Notes under the pieces: generated by a model | The model's database searches: none | Told to the model about the DNA's origin: nothing | What the model saw: only the letters and a program-made list of their open reading frames with translations | Source of the DNA: JAVXCQ01 sp036659415 | Lineage (GTDB): Bacteria; Bacillota; Negativicutes; Acidaminococcales; Acidaminococcaceae | Length of the DNA: 61,638 bases | Direction: 5' to 3' | Assembly: GCA_036659415.1 (NCBI GenBank) | Contig: JAVXCQ010000014.1 | Location: forward strand, 1 to 61,638 | Made by a program: the position numbers and the translations under genes | Shown: in pieces, positions 16,572 to 25,077 of the stretch | How the letters are laid out: every line of letters begins with the position of its first letter | How positions within the stretch are numbered: the first letter of the stretch is position 1

Positions 16572-19500
16572 GTGAGCAAAGTTTTATTTATCACTAATAT
16601 TGAAAGACGCTATCTATTAATGTTAAAAGCGCAAAGTATGTTGCAAGCAGAAGGTACTTTAAGCACAGCCTGCAGAAGTATACAAATTACTGAAGCGACA
16701 CCTTGGGGTGCAGAATGGCAAAAAACTTTAGCACAAGCAGATGTTGTTATTCTTAAATGGATGGGTAGCGGTTTGGATACTCCCTTTCTTAAAAAAGTAG
16801 CAGAGTTTCTTAAAAAAACGGAAATTAAACATTTTATGATGTTAGCAGATACAGAAAAAATTCACCAGCAATATGGTTTTACTGAAGCGGCCACTACCAG
16901 ATTGCAAGCATATTTATTATATGGTGGCATGAAAAATTTTTGTAATGTGTGGTTGTGGTTGGACAGCTACTTTGGAGAACTGCAGAAGGAAGTTGAAGCA
17001 CCAGAACCCCTACCGTGGGCAGGTATTTACCATCCTCGTGCAACCAAATTTTACGATAATATTAGTAAATACCGTAAGGATTATTGTCAAGACGGAAAAC
17101 CAACGGTGGGTATTTTATTTTATCGTGATGAATGGGTGTGGGGTGACCTTACATATCAACGAGCTTTAATTAATGAAGCTGAAGCCCAAGGGCTTAATGT
17201 TATTTGCGTTTTTAGCAATGGTATGCCCTCTAAGGAATTGGGAATGCCGTCCTTAGTTGAGGTTTTTACTGCTTTTTTTTGCGAAAAAATGGTACCGTGT
17301 ATTGATGTTTTTATTAATACAACCAAATTTTCTCTCACTGTTTCCCGTTCTCTTACCTTGGCTTATTTAAAACAGTGGAAGCTTCCTTTTTTACAAGCTT
17401 ATACAATTCTTGCCGCATACCAAGAATGGGAACGTAATCTTGAAGGTATGAATGCCATGGAAATCTCAATTAGTGTGACTTTGCCGGAATTTGATGGTGC
17501 TATTCACTCTGTCCCTATAGCAGCCAAAGAACGTAATGAAGTAGGGGAATTATCCTATCGACCCATTAAGGAAAGAATAATACGTTTGTGCAACAAGGCG
17601 AAAAAATGGGCGAATTTGCGAAGAAAAGCCAATGCTGAAAAAAAAGTAGCAATTATTTTTCATAATTATCCGGCAAAAAATTCTAACCTTGGCAGTGCCG
17701 TAGGGTTAGATTCCGTTGCCAGTATAAGACTCGTTTTGGCAGAATTGCAAAAACATGGTTATACAGTAGAAAATATCCCTGCAGATGGGCAAGCCTTTAT
17801 CGAAGAATTAACCAGCAATGCAACTAATGATCGTAATTATCTTTCCGCGAAGCAGTTGGAGCGAGCACAAAAACTCACCTGCGCAGAATATCAGAATTTT
17901 TTTTACCACATGCCACTTGACAATCAACAGCAATTAATTAAAGACTGGGGAGACGCCCCAGGGGAGGTTTTTAACTATAGCCAAGAGCTAATAATACCGG
18001 GAACGCTGAAAGGCAATATTTTTGTAACAGTGCAACCACCAAGGGGTTTTGGCGAAGATCCCGGCAAGATTCTGCATTCACCCTTTTGTGCACCTACTCA
18101 CCATTATTTAGGGTATTACCATTGGTTAAGAGATATTTGGTGTGCTGATGCGGTTATTCATGTGGGAACACACGGATCACTCGAATGGTTGCCCGGTAAA
18201 AACGCCGGCTTAGCTGTGACTTGTTATCCGGATTTAGCTTTAGGTGACTTACCAAATATTTATCCTTACATCATTACAATTGTCGGCGAAGGACTTCAGG
18301 CTAAACGTCGTGGAGCAGCCTGCCTTATTGGGCACTTGACGCCTCCTATGACACATTCTGGTATGTACGATGAATTAGCAGAGCTAGAACAATTATTAGA
18401 GGAATATAGTCATTTTAAAAGCACACAACCAGAAAATCTGGATAAACTAGTAGGTTTAGTTAGAATAAAGGCAACAGCAGCTAATTTAGAAAAAGAAATT
18501 TCTGAGCAAAACTTCAGAAATTTTGAGGATTATGTACAAGCCTTACATGGTTATTTAACGGATATTAAAAATATGCAAATTAGGTCAGGCTTACATATTA
18601 TGGGGCAAGCACCTACTGGAGAAATGCTGCTTGAATATTTAGTAGCTTTAGTAAGAATGGATAATGGTAAGATACCATCATTATCACAAACCTTGGCCTC
18701 CTGTCATGGTTTTGATTATTACGAATTAGTAGAGCATAGTAGTACGCTCCTTGCCGATGGTAGTAAAACCTACGGTGCGTTGGTAGATCAAATCTGGGAG
18801 GAATGTAAGGAAATCATATGTTTGCTTCAAAAACAGAATTTTAATGGAAAGGATTTTAGCAGTATTACCACTTTAAACTATGTGACTGGTTGTACAACAG
18901 AAGTACAAAATAAGCTGCTTAGTATTTGCACTTACATTTGTCAGAACCTCGTACCTAATTTAGCTAAAACCGTAGAGGAAATGACCAATATGTTGAGTGC
19001 CTTAGATGGGGAATATGTTGAGCCGGGACCTTCGGGAGCACCGACCAGTGGCGGTGCCGATATTTTGCCTACAGGTAGAAACTTTTATGGCGTTGATTCT
19101 CGCAACCTACCTACACCAGCAGCCTGGGAGCTAGGAAAGGCTTTGGCTGAGCAAGTAATAGAACGCTTTATCGCTGAAGAAGGGCATTATCCAGAAAGTG
19201 TAGGTATCGTTCTCTGGTCAGGTAGTAATATGCGTAGTCACGGACAGTGTTTGGCAGAGTTCATGTATTTGCTGGGTGTTAGACCAGTTTGGCAAAAAAG
19301 TAGTAAAAGGGTAGTGGCTATTGAAGTAATACCTCTAGCTGAATTACGTCGCCCTCGCATTGATGTTACTGCGAGAATTAGTGGATTGTTTCGAGATAGC
19401 ATGCCAGTAGCGATTACGTGGCTAGATCAAGCGGTGCAATTGGTTGCGAAACAGGAGGAAAACCCGGAACAAAACTTTGTGCGGAAACATTTTTTAACCG

Positions 19501-20285
19501 ATACTAAAGAATTGCTTCAAGAGGGCAGAACTGTCCAAGAAGCTTGGCAAGAAGCAGGCTTCCGCATTTTTGGTGATGAACTAGGAGTGTATGGTGCTGG
19601 TGTGGCGGCGTTACTAGAAGCTAAAAATTGGGAAAGTATTGACGATATCGCCGATGTGTATGTCCGGTGGGGTGCACATGCTTACGGTGGTAAAACTCGT
19701 GGAAAGTTCTTGCCGGAGCGTTTTCGCAAAAGAATGGGTTCCTTAGATATTACAGTAAAGAATGAAGATAATGTAGAAACCAATATGCTTAGTTCTGACG
19801 ATTATAACGCCTATCATGGGGGTATGATTGCGGCGGTGCGCAGTATTAAAGGCTCTGCACCAAAATCTTATTGTGGCGATACTACTGACCGTTCCAAAGT
19901 TATTTTGCGTAGTGTACAGGAAGAAACCAAGCGCATTTTCCGCGGAGAAGCCACTAATCCCAAGTTTATAGCTGGTATGATGCAACATGGATACAAAGGT
20001 GCTAGCGACCTGGCTAACTACGTTGCTCATAGCTATCAATGGGATGCTACTAGCGAGGTGATGGAAGATTGGATGTATGAGAAATTTGCCGAAAAATATG
20101 CTTTTGCACCACAAGTACAAGAGTGGATGCAAAAAGTAAATCCGTGGGCCTTGCAAAGAATTGCAGAAGTGTTGTTAGAGGCTGAACAGCGTGGTCTGTG
20201 GCAAGCACAACCGGAAACTAAAAAAGCTTTGCAAAAACTTTATCTCTCAATAGAGGGGGAATTGGAAGAACGCAGTGATGATTAA
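16572..20285 (+). CDS. cobN: CobN/BchH-type chelatase large subunit
   Basis: 1237 residues, the usual length of CobN. The family signature HVGTHGSLEWLPGK lies at about 529-542, preceded by the PRGFGEDPGKILHSP block and followed by YPDLALGDLPNIYPY and AKRRGAACLIGHLTPPM. CobN inserts Co2+ into a corrinoid with ATPase partners, BchH/ChlH inserts Mg2+, and the homologue HmuS in Bacteroidetes heme-uptake operons has been reported to remove iron from heme. Here it sits between an ECF importer and a radical SAM gene, in a MerR-controlled operon rather than a cobalamin-synthesis operon. Start GTG 16572 follows GAAAGAGGCG. ChlI- and ChlD-like partners are encoded at 24049 and 25067. Substrate undecided. 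Confidence 0.9.
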   Translation: MSKVLFITNIERRYLLMLKAQSMLQAEGTLSTACRSIQITEATPWGAEWQKTLAQADVVILKWMGSGLDTPFLKKVAEFLKKTEIKHFMMLADTEKIHQQYGFTEAATTRLQAYLLYGGMKNFCNVWLWLDSYFGELQKEVEAPEPLPWAGIYHPRATKFYDNISKYRKDYCQDGKPTVGILFYRDEWVWGDLTYQRALINEAEAQGLNVICVFSNGMPSKELGMPSLVEVFTAFFCEKMVPCIDVFINTTKFSLTVSRSLTLAYLKQWKLPFLQAYTILAAYQEWERNLEGMNAMEISISVTLPEFDGAIHSVPIAAKERNEVGELSYRPIKERIIRLCNKAKKWANLRRKANAEKKVAIIFHNYPAKNSNLGSAVGLDSVASIRLVLAELQKHGYTVENIPADGQAFIEELTSNATNDRNYLSAKQLERAQKLTCAEYQNFFYHMPLDNQQQLIKDWGDAPGEVFNYSQELIIPGTLKGNIFVTVQPPRGFGEDPGKILHSPFCAPTHHYLGYYHWLRDIWCADAVIHVGTHGSLEWLPGKNAGLAVTCYPDLALGDLPNIYPYIITIVGEGLQAKRRGAACLIGHLTPPMTHSGMYDELAELEQLLEEYSHFKSTQPENLDKLVGLVRIKATAANLEKEISEQNFRNFEDYVQALHGYLTDIKNMQIRSGLHIMGQAPTGEMLLEYLVALVRMDNGKIPSLSQTLASCHGFDYYELVEHSSTLLADGSKTYGALVDQIWEECKEIICLLQKQNFNGKDFSSITTLNYVTGCTTEVQNKLLSICTYICQNLVPNLAKTVEEMTNMLSALDGEYVEPGPSGAPTSGGADILPTGRNFYGVDSRNLPTPAAWELGKALAEQVIERFIAEEGHYPESVGIVLWSGSNMRSHGQCLAEFMYLLGVRPVWQKSSKRVVAIEVIPLAELRRPRIDVTARISGLFRDSMPVAITWLDQAVQLVAKQEENPEQNFVRKHFLTDTKELLQEGRTVQEAWQEAGFRIFGDELGVYGAGVAALLEAKNWESIDDIADVYVRWGAHAYGGKTRGKFLPERFRKRMGSLDITVKNEDNVETNMLSSDDYNAYHGGMIAAVRSIKGSAPKSYCGDTTDRSKVILRSVQEETKRIFRGEATNPKFIAGMMQHGYKGASDLANYVAHSYQWDATSEVMEDWMYEKFAEKYAFAPQVQEWMQKVNPWALQRIAEVLLEAEQRGLWQAQPETKKALQKLYLSIEGELEERSDD

Positions 20286-21321
20286 ACAAGTGCTTAAAAT
20301 GCTCGTCTTAAGTTTAACCGGGGAGTGCAATTATGCTTGTAATTATTGCTATGCGGCAGAGCATAATAAACAAAAAATGACTTTAACAACGGCCATACAA
20401 GCTATTGCCTTGGCTAGAGCGGGTGGAGAGCCTTTTACTCTACAGTTTAGTGGCGGAGAGCCGCTCTTAGCTTATGATTTAATTCGAAAAATTGTAGCCT
20501 ATCTCCAACAAGAAAAAATACCGGCGCGGCTACAAATTCAGACTAATGCTTCTTTACTGACAACAGAGATGGCTCAATTTTTTTATGCAAACAAAGTAGC
20601 TATCGGCGTAAGTTTGGATGGCAGACCTAGTGTTAATGACAAAAATCGCAAACTAAAAAGTGGAGCTGGTGCTACTTATGCTACTCTCGCTGGGCTCAAT
20701 GTGCTGAAAAAAAATGGTATTGCCGCCGGGATTACTTGTGTCGTTACTGACGACAATGTGCGAGAATTACCGGGTATTGTAGAAATGGCCTATTATCTAG
20801 GTAATATTAGACGCATTGGCTTTGATTTGTTAAGGGGGCAAGGTCGGGGAAAGGGTTTAAAGCCACCGAGAGCCGAAGACGTTAAAGAAGCCTTAACTGC
20901 CACCTATAGTTCAGCTGCTAGTTTTAAGGCAGCAACCAAAATTGGTATCAAGTTTTCCCAAATTGAACGCGTTAACATCTTAAAAACAATGCAAACTGTA
21001 GAAGCATTTGGGCATTGCTATGCCATGAATGGTCAGGCTGCTTTTGTTGATGCTAGTGGGGAAATATATTGTTGTTCTTCCTTGATAGGCAATCCACAGT
21101 TTCATCTAGGTAATGTACGAACTGGCATTGAACCGGAAAAAGCTCAAAAAATAGCGGCAAAAATTAAGGAAGCGATGATTTTTTGCACAAGTTGCAAGGA
21201 GTTTAAACTTTGCGGTGGTGGCTGTTTCGCTCGTTGGCATGGTACCGGGGAAAAAGTAGCTTTCGCAAGTGAATGCGCTTTAAAGAAAGTTTCTATTAAG
21301 TGGGCAGCGAGGCAACTATGA
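20278..21321 (+). CDS. SPASM-domain radical SAM enzyme
   Basis: 347 residues. The radical SAM cluster motif is Cys17-x3-Cys21-x2-Cys24 (CNYACNYC), followed by FSGGEPLL and SLDG, typical of the SPASM subfamily. The C-terminus has a full seven-cysteine SPASM pattern: C-x13-G-x4-C, then CTSC-x5-CGGGC, then a last Cys, able to hold two auxiliary [4Fe-4S] clusters. Relatives include anaerobic sulfatase maturases, peptide (RiPP) maturases and the heme-pathway enzymes NirJ/AhbC/AhbD. The gene overlaps cobN by 8 bases, so it is probably translationally coupled to it. ATG 20278 was preferred to GTG 20275. It might alter a tetrapyrrole side chain, a protein partner, or the peptide encoded next. Confidence 0.88.
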   Translation: MIKQVLKMLVLSLTGECNYACNYCYAAEHNKQKMTLTTAIQAIALARAGGEPFTLQFSGGEPLLAYDLIRKIVAYLQQEKIPARLQIQTNASLLTTEMAQFFYANKVAIGVSLDGRPSVNDKNRKLKSGAGATYATLAGLNVLKKNGIAAGITCVVTDDNVRELPGIVEMAYYLGNIRRIGFDLLRGQGRGKGLKPPRAEDVKEALTATYSSAASFKAATKIGIKFSQIERVNILKTMQTVEAFGHCYAMNGQAAFVDASGEIYCCSSLIGNPQFHLGNVRTGIEPEKAQKIAAKIKEAMIFCTSCKEFKLCGGGCFARWHGTGEKVAFASECALKKVSIKWAARQL

Positions 21322-21404
21322 AACATAAAGTTAGTCAACTAATGTTGAGCATCAGCATTTTATTTATTAGTAGTTTACTTGTCGGTAGTTTGTATACAAG
21401 TTAA
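21318..21404 (+). CDS. 28-residue hydrophobic micropeptide, coupled to the radical SAM gene
   Basis: ATG 21318 overlaps the stop of the radical SAM gene (ATGA), a layout used throughout this operon. The product has a basic start (MKHKVSQ), a 16-20 residue hydrophobic segment rich in Ile, Leu and Ser, and ends SLYTS. It would be a single-span membrane peptide, perhaps a small accessory subunit. It contains no cysteine. Alternatives: the leftover signal peptide of a decayed gene, or chance. A terminator follows at once, which makes this the last ORF of the operon. Confidence 0.5.
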   Translation: MKHKVSQLMLSISILFISSLLVGSLYTS

Positions 21405-21413
21405 AGCTTTTGC

Positions 21414-21474
21414 AATGCTCTTTAGTGGAAGAGATTGGTTTATTTAACCAATTATCCTAACTAAAGGGCATTTT
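21414..21474 (+). terminator. Terminator of the transport/chelatase operon
   Basis: A 13-bp outer stem (21414-21426 with 21460-21472, one T-G pair) enclosing a 7-bp inner hairpin (21434-21440 with 21446-21452) and followed by TTTT. The next promoter, P2, starts three bases later. Confidence 0.75.
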
Positions 21475-21476
21475 GC

Positions 21477-21507
21477 TTGACTGTGTCATAGTTATATAGG
21501 TTATTAT
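21477..21507 (+). promoter_or_regulatory. MerR-type promoter P2 (TonB receptor)
   Basis: -35 TTGACT (21477-21482), 19-bp spacer (21483-21501), -10 TATTAT (21502-21507). The spacer starts GTGTCATAGT and ends TATAGGT, nearly identical to P1 at 4711. It drives the receptor gene at 21595. Confidence 0.8.
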
Positions 21508-21594
21508 CAAAGCTGTCTGTTGAGTAGCAAGGTTAAATAATAATTATTATGCGGATTTTGATGATTATGTAAAATAGTCGAAAGGGTGGTTAAT

Positions 21595-23814
21595 GTGAAA
21601 AAAGTAAGTGGTAAGACAAGCTTCGGGGTATTAATTAGTTTCTTGGTTACAGGTTCATTATTAACGTCAGACCTAGCTTTAGCTGCGGAAAATAAAGTTA
21701 TGTCACAATTCACGCTTGATGAAATGGTTGTAACAGCAACCCGAACAATGAAAAATATTAAAGAAATTCCGGCGAGTGTTGATGTTATAACTGCTAATGA
21801 CATTGCAGCAAAAAATGTTACTTCGATTACAGAAGCTTTACAAACTGTGACTGGTGTTTATAAAAACCCCATAGCACAGGGTGATATCGCTATTAGGGGT
21901 TTTAGTAGTAAGGATATTTTGGTTTTATTAGATGGACAGCCTATGAATTCAGGGTGGAACGGAACCATGAATTGGGAAATGATTCCTGTTGAAAGCATTG
22001 AACGTATTGAAATAGTAAAAGGAGCTGGCTCTTCACTATATGGTGGTAAAGCAGTCGGAGCTGTTGTGAGTATTATAACTAAGGAAAACAGTAAAAAACT
22101 TAATGTTGCAGCCGCATTATCGTATGGAAGTAATAATACTTGGAAAAAATCTTTGTATGTTAATAGTAAGGTTAATAAAAAACTTTCTGTTGGTGCAGGT
22201 TATGAAAAGAAATCTTCTGATGGGTACAAAGGGTTTTATCGTTCCATCAATGGTAAAAATAAAGGTTCGGCTAGTGGTAATGCGAATTTAACAAAACTTG
22301 GCGACGGTAGTTATATTGTCGGTGGCAGAGGCGAAAAAAAGTGGGACAATGACAATTATTCCCTTAATTTAAAATATGATTTTGATGCAAATAAAGCGCT
22401 AAAATACACTTATATGCGTAGCAATAATACTTATTCCTATAAAAACCCCTTTAGTTATATTTATGACCAAAATGGTAATCAAGTTTTTACAGGAACATTT
22501 TTAACGCAAGATGGACAATATATAAAGATAAAGCCTTCTAATTTTTTAGGTTATGTTGGTAAAAGAGAAACTGATTTACATACTTTGAATTATCACGACG
22601 ATGAAAATAAAATCATGCTAAATATAGGCTTTGGCAATACCAAAAAGGATGGCTATAGTAGCCCTTCTAGCACAGCTGATAGCGTTAATTGGGCTGGGAA
22701 AGGAACAAATTCTTTTTATCCAAGTAAAGCATATAATCTTGATTTTCAAAAAGCGTGGGAGAATATTGGCAAGCACACCCTGGTGGTGGGGTTTAATGGT
22801 AAACTGGAGTCTTTTGAGCAAACGAGGTATAACCTTGATAATTGGAAGGAACATAATACTATTACCTCTAGCTATCCAGCATTTGAGCAACACGGTGGAA
22901 AAGGCAGAAGCTTGGCTTTATTTGTGCAAGATGATTATAAAATGTCGGATAAACTTACCATGTATACCGGTATCCGTTTTGATAATTATAAAAAATATGA
23001 TGGTTATTCATATTATTTAAATGCTAATGGTTCTCATAAAACGACAAGCAGAAACCATGGGGAAGGAAGTTATAATGCACTTAGCCCTAAACTAGCTTTT
23101 GAATATAAGACGAATAAAGATACTAGTTATTATGCTTCCTATGGACATTCTTTTAATCCACCAATTTTATATCAAGTATATCGTGATGGTGGCGGTGAAA
23201 TGGGAAAAGTTCGTGCTAACCCAGATCTTAATCCGGAAACTTCTAATACCATTGAAATTGGTTTAAAAAAGAGTTTAGGCATTAAAACCAAACTTGGCAT
23301 TGCTATTTATCAAGCCAAAACAAAAGATAAAGTTGAATATATTACTCATTATCAACCAGGTGGCAAGGATGCTGAATTTAAACGTTATGAAAATGCTGGG
23401 ACAGAGGACAAAAAAGGTGTTGAATTTGACTTAAAGCACCAATTTGATAAAACGTGGGGAGTATATGGCAACTATGCTTGGCAGCGTGGAGAGATAACTA
23501 ATTCTAAAAATGCTACCTATACTAATTATGATATTCCAAAACATTTGCTTCACGCAGGGGTGAATTATACAAAGGATAAATGGAATATCGCTTTAGATGC
23601 GCAGTATGTCAGTGAAAGACAAGCGGCTGATAGTGTTACCGGTGAATATGGAGCTGAAGATGCTTTCTTTATTATGAACACGTATTGCAATTACAAGCTT
23701 ACCAAAGAAGCTACTTTACAATTTAGTATTCAAAATTTATTTAACAAAGAATTCTACGCTAGTGAAGCGACTTCGGGCAGAACCTACACTGTAGGTTTGA
23801 GGTATGCGCTCTAA
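21595..23814 (+). CDS. TonB-dependent outer-membrane receptor (MerR regulon)
   Basis: 739 residues. Signal peptide to about residue 30 (SDLALAAE), TonB box region LDEMVVTATR, plug domain (about 45-165, with VLLDGQPMNSG and the ERIEIVKGAGSSLYGGKAVGAVVSIITK plug signature), then a 22-strand-type barrel ending in a C-terminal aromatic pattern (TYTVGLRYAL). GTG 21595 is chosen since AAAGGG at 21581-21586 is at the right distance; the GTG at 21586 would overlap that RBS. Unlike the receptor at 27962 it has no cobalamin riboswitch. The heme-receptor FRAP/NPNL pair with a His between is not seen (FNPP and NPDL occur instead), so its ligand is open. Confidence 0.92.
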   Translation: MKKVSGKTSFGVLISFLVTGSLLTSDLALAAENKVMSQFTLDEMVVTATRTMKNIKEIPASVDVITANDIAAKNVTSITEALQTVTGVYKNPIAQGDIAIRGFSSKDILVLLDGQPMNSGWNGTMNWEMIPVESIERIEIVKGAGSSLYGGKAVGAVVSIITKENSKKLNVAAALSYGSNNTWKKSLYVNSKVNKKLSVGAGYEKKSSDGYKGFYRSINGKNKGSASGNANLTKLGDGSYIVGGRGEKKWDNDNYSLNLKYDFDANKALKYTYMRSNNTYSYKNPFSYIYDQNGNQVFTGTFLTQDGQYIKIKPSNFLGYVGKRETDLHTLNYHDDENKIMLNIGFGNTKKDGYSSPSSTADSVNWAGKGTNSFYPSKAYNLDFQKAWENIGKHTLVVGFNGKLESFEQTRYNLDNWKEHNTITSSYPAFEQHGGKGRSLALFVQDDYKMSDKLTMYTGIRFDNYKKYDGYSYYLNANGSHKTTSRNHGEGSYNALSPKLAFEYKTNKDTSYYASYGHSFNPPILYQVYRDGGGEMGKVRANPDLNPETSNTIEIGLKKSLGIKTKLGIAIYQAKTKDKVEYITHYQPGGKDAEFKRYENAGTEDKKGVEFDLKHQFDKTWGVYGNYAWQRGEITNSKNATYTNYDIPKHLLHAGVNYTKDKWNIALDAQYVSERQAADSVTGEYGAEDAFFIMNTYCNYKLTKEATLQFSIQNLFNKEFYASEATSGRTYTVGLRYAL

Positions 23815-24048
23815 GGTTAAAATAACAAGCTGGTTTCAACAATTTTATTATTTTAAATAGTTACTCGGTCTTTTATTATGACTTTGAGTACTAACCGAAC
23901 TACAAGTAGTTCAGATTTGTTTAAGGAGAGAGTGCGGAGCATAGCGTTAATAATTATAAATGAAAGAGCATATGAAGCGGTTTGTTATTGCTCATAATTG
24001 CAACATTGAATTTTCGGTGGCACTAACTAAGAGGGAGGAAGTCAGCAG
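23815..24048. other. Spacer between the receptor and the chelatase ATPase genes, with a palindrome
   Basis: No terminator follows the receptor, so read-through into the chelatase ATPase genes is possible. A perfect palindrome, GAACTAC-aa-GTAGTTC, lies at 23897-23912; its 2-base loop is more like an operator than an RNA hairpin. No MerR-type promoter of the P1-P3 class was found here. Confidence 0.4.
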
Positions 24049-25077
24049 ATGAAAAGAATAGCAGTTTATCCCTTTACCGCCATTGTGGGTCAGGAGGATA
24101 TGAAATTATCTTTAATTTTAAATGTTATTAATCCTAGTTTAGGTGGCGTTTTAATTAAGGGGGAAAAAGGGACAGCCAAATCAACAGCTGTGCGTGCATT
24201 AGCAGAACTATTACCGGCACTACTTAGCGTTGAAGGTTGTAAGTTTCATTGTGATCCACTAGAACCTAACCTTTTGTGTGAAAATTGTAGCAAAAAATAT
24301 CAAAATGGTACGCTTGTCACCAATAATGTAGGCAAAATGAAAGTCGTAGAATTACCGGTGAGTGCAACTGAAGATCGTGTTGTAGGCACTTTGGATATTG
24401 AACACGCGATTAAACATGGTGAGAAAAAGTTTGAAGCCGGAATTTTGGCACAAGCCAATAGAAATATTCTTTACGTTGATGAGATTAATCTTTTGGACGA
24501 TCACGTGGTTGATGTTTTATTAGACGCGGCGGCTATGGGTATTAATACAGTGGAGCGGGAGGGTATATCCTATTCTCATCCGGCTAAGTTTGTCTTAGTT
24601 GGTACGATGAACCCTGAGGAAGGAGATATTCGTCCTCAATTATTGGATCGCTTTGGTTTGTCTGTGGTGGTAACAGGAGAACATGAACATGAAAAACGTG
24701 TAGAGGTGATTAAACGAAGGCTTGCGTATGAAGAAGATGCGGATAAATTTATTGCTAGCTACGCTGCAGAACAAGAGGTACTGAGTGCACGGATAATGCA
24801 AGCACGCCAAATACTTACTACAGTTAGTATTAGTGACCAGCTACTGGCAGCGGTGGCAACAGCAGCTATTGAGCTAGGGGTGGACGGTCATCGGGCAGAT
24901 ATTACTGTCATTAAAGCCGCGTTAACCTTGGCTGCTTTTGCAGGGCGGACGGAAGTTATCTTAGAAGATATTAAAAATGCTGCTAAACTCGTTTTGCCCC
25001 ATAGAATGCGTCGTCGGCCTTTTGAAGAGGGTGCCTTAGATTGGGCGAAAGTAGAGGCAATTTTAGATGCACAATGA
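24049..25077 (+). CDS. ChlI/BchI-type AAA+ ATPase subunit of a metal chelatase
   Basis: 342 residues. AAA+ core: Walker A GEKGTAKST (about 38-46), Walker B NILYVDEINLL (about 140-150), sensor/arginine segment TMNPEEGDIRPQLLDRFGL, and the C-terminal helical lid. An insert at about 64-84 carries CKFHC and CENC, a four-cysteine probable metal site also common in ChlI proteins linked to cobN. It would drive the CobN-type subunit with the ChlD-like protein. RBS GAGGGAGGAA. It overlaps the next gene by 11 bases. Confidence 0.92.
   Translation: MKRIAVYPFTAIVGQEDMKLSLILNVINPSLGGVLIKGEKGTAKSTAVRALAELLPALLSVEGCKFHCDPLEPNLLCENCSKKYQNGTLVTNNVGKMKVVELPVSATEDRVVGTLDIEHAIKHGEKKFEAGILAQANRNILYVDEINLLDDHVVDVLLDAAAMGINTVEREGISYSHPAKFVLVGTMNPEEGDIRPQLLDRFGLSVVVTGEHEHEKRVEVIKRRLAYEEDADKFIASYAAEQEVLSARIMQARQILTTVSISDQLLAAVATAAIELGVDGHRADITVIKAALTLAAFAGRTEVILEDIKNAAKLVLPHRMRRRPFEEGALDWAKVEAILDAQ

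Noticed and set aside
16572..20285. Mg-protoporphyrin chelatase for (bacterio)chlorophyll synthesis
   Set aside because: No other chlorophyll genes are present and the context is uptake and MerR control; the CobN branch is the better match.
21595..23814. Assignment of the MerR-regulon receptor as a heme receptor
   Set aside because: The FRAP and NPNL boxes with an intervening histidine that mark classic heme receptors were not found; the corresponding segments read FNPP and NPDL. Heme remains possible but is not shown.
23960..24052. 30-codon ORF ending in an ATGA overlap with the ChlI-like gene
   Set aside because: No RBS at a workable distance and no hydrophobic or other recognisable feature; the overlap alone is weak evidence.
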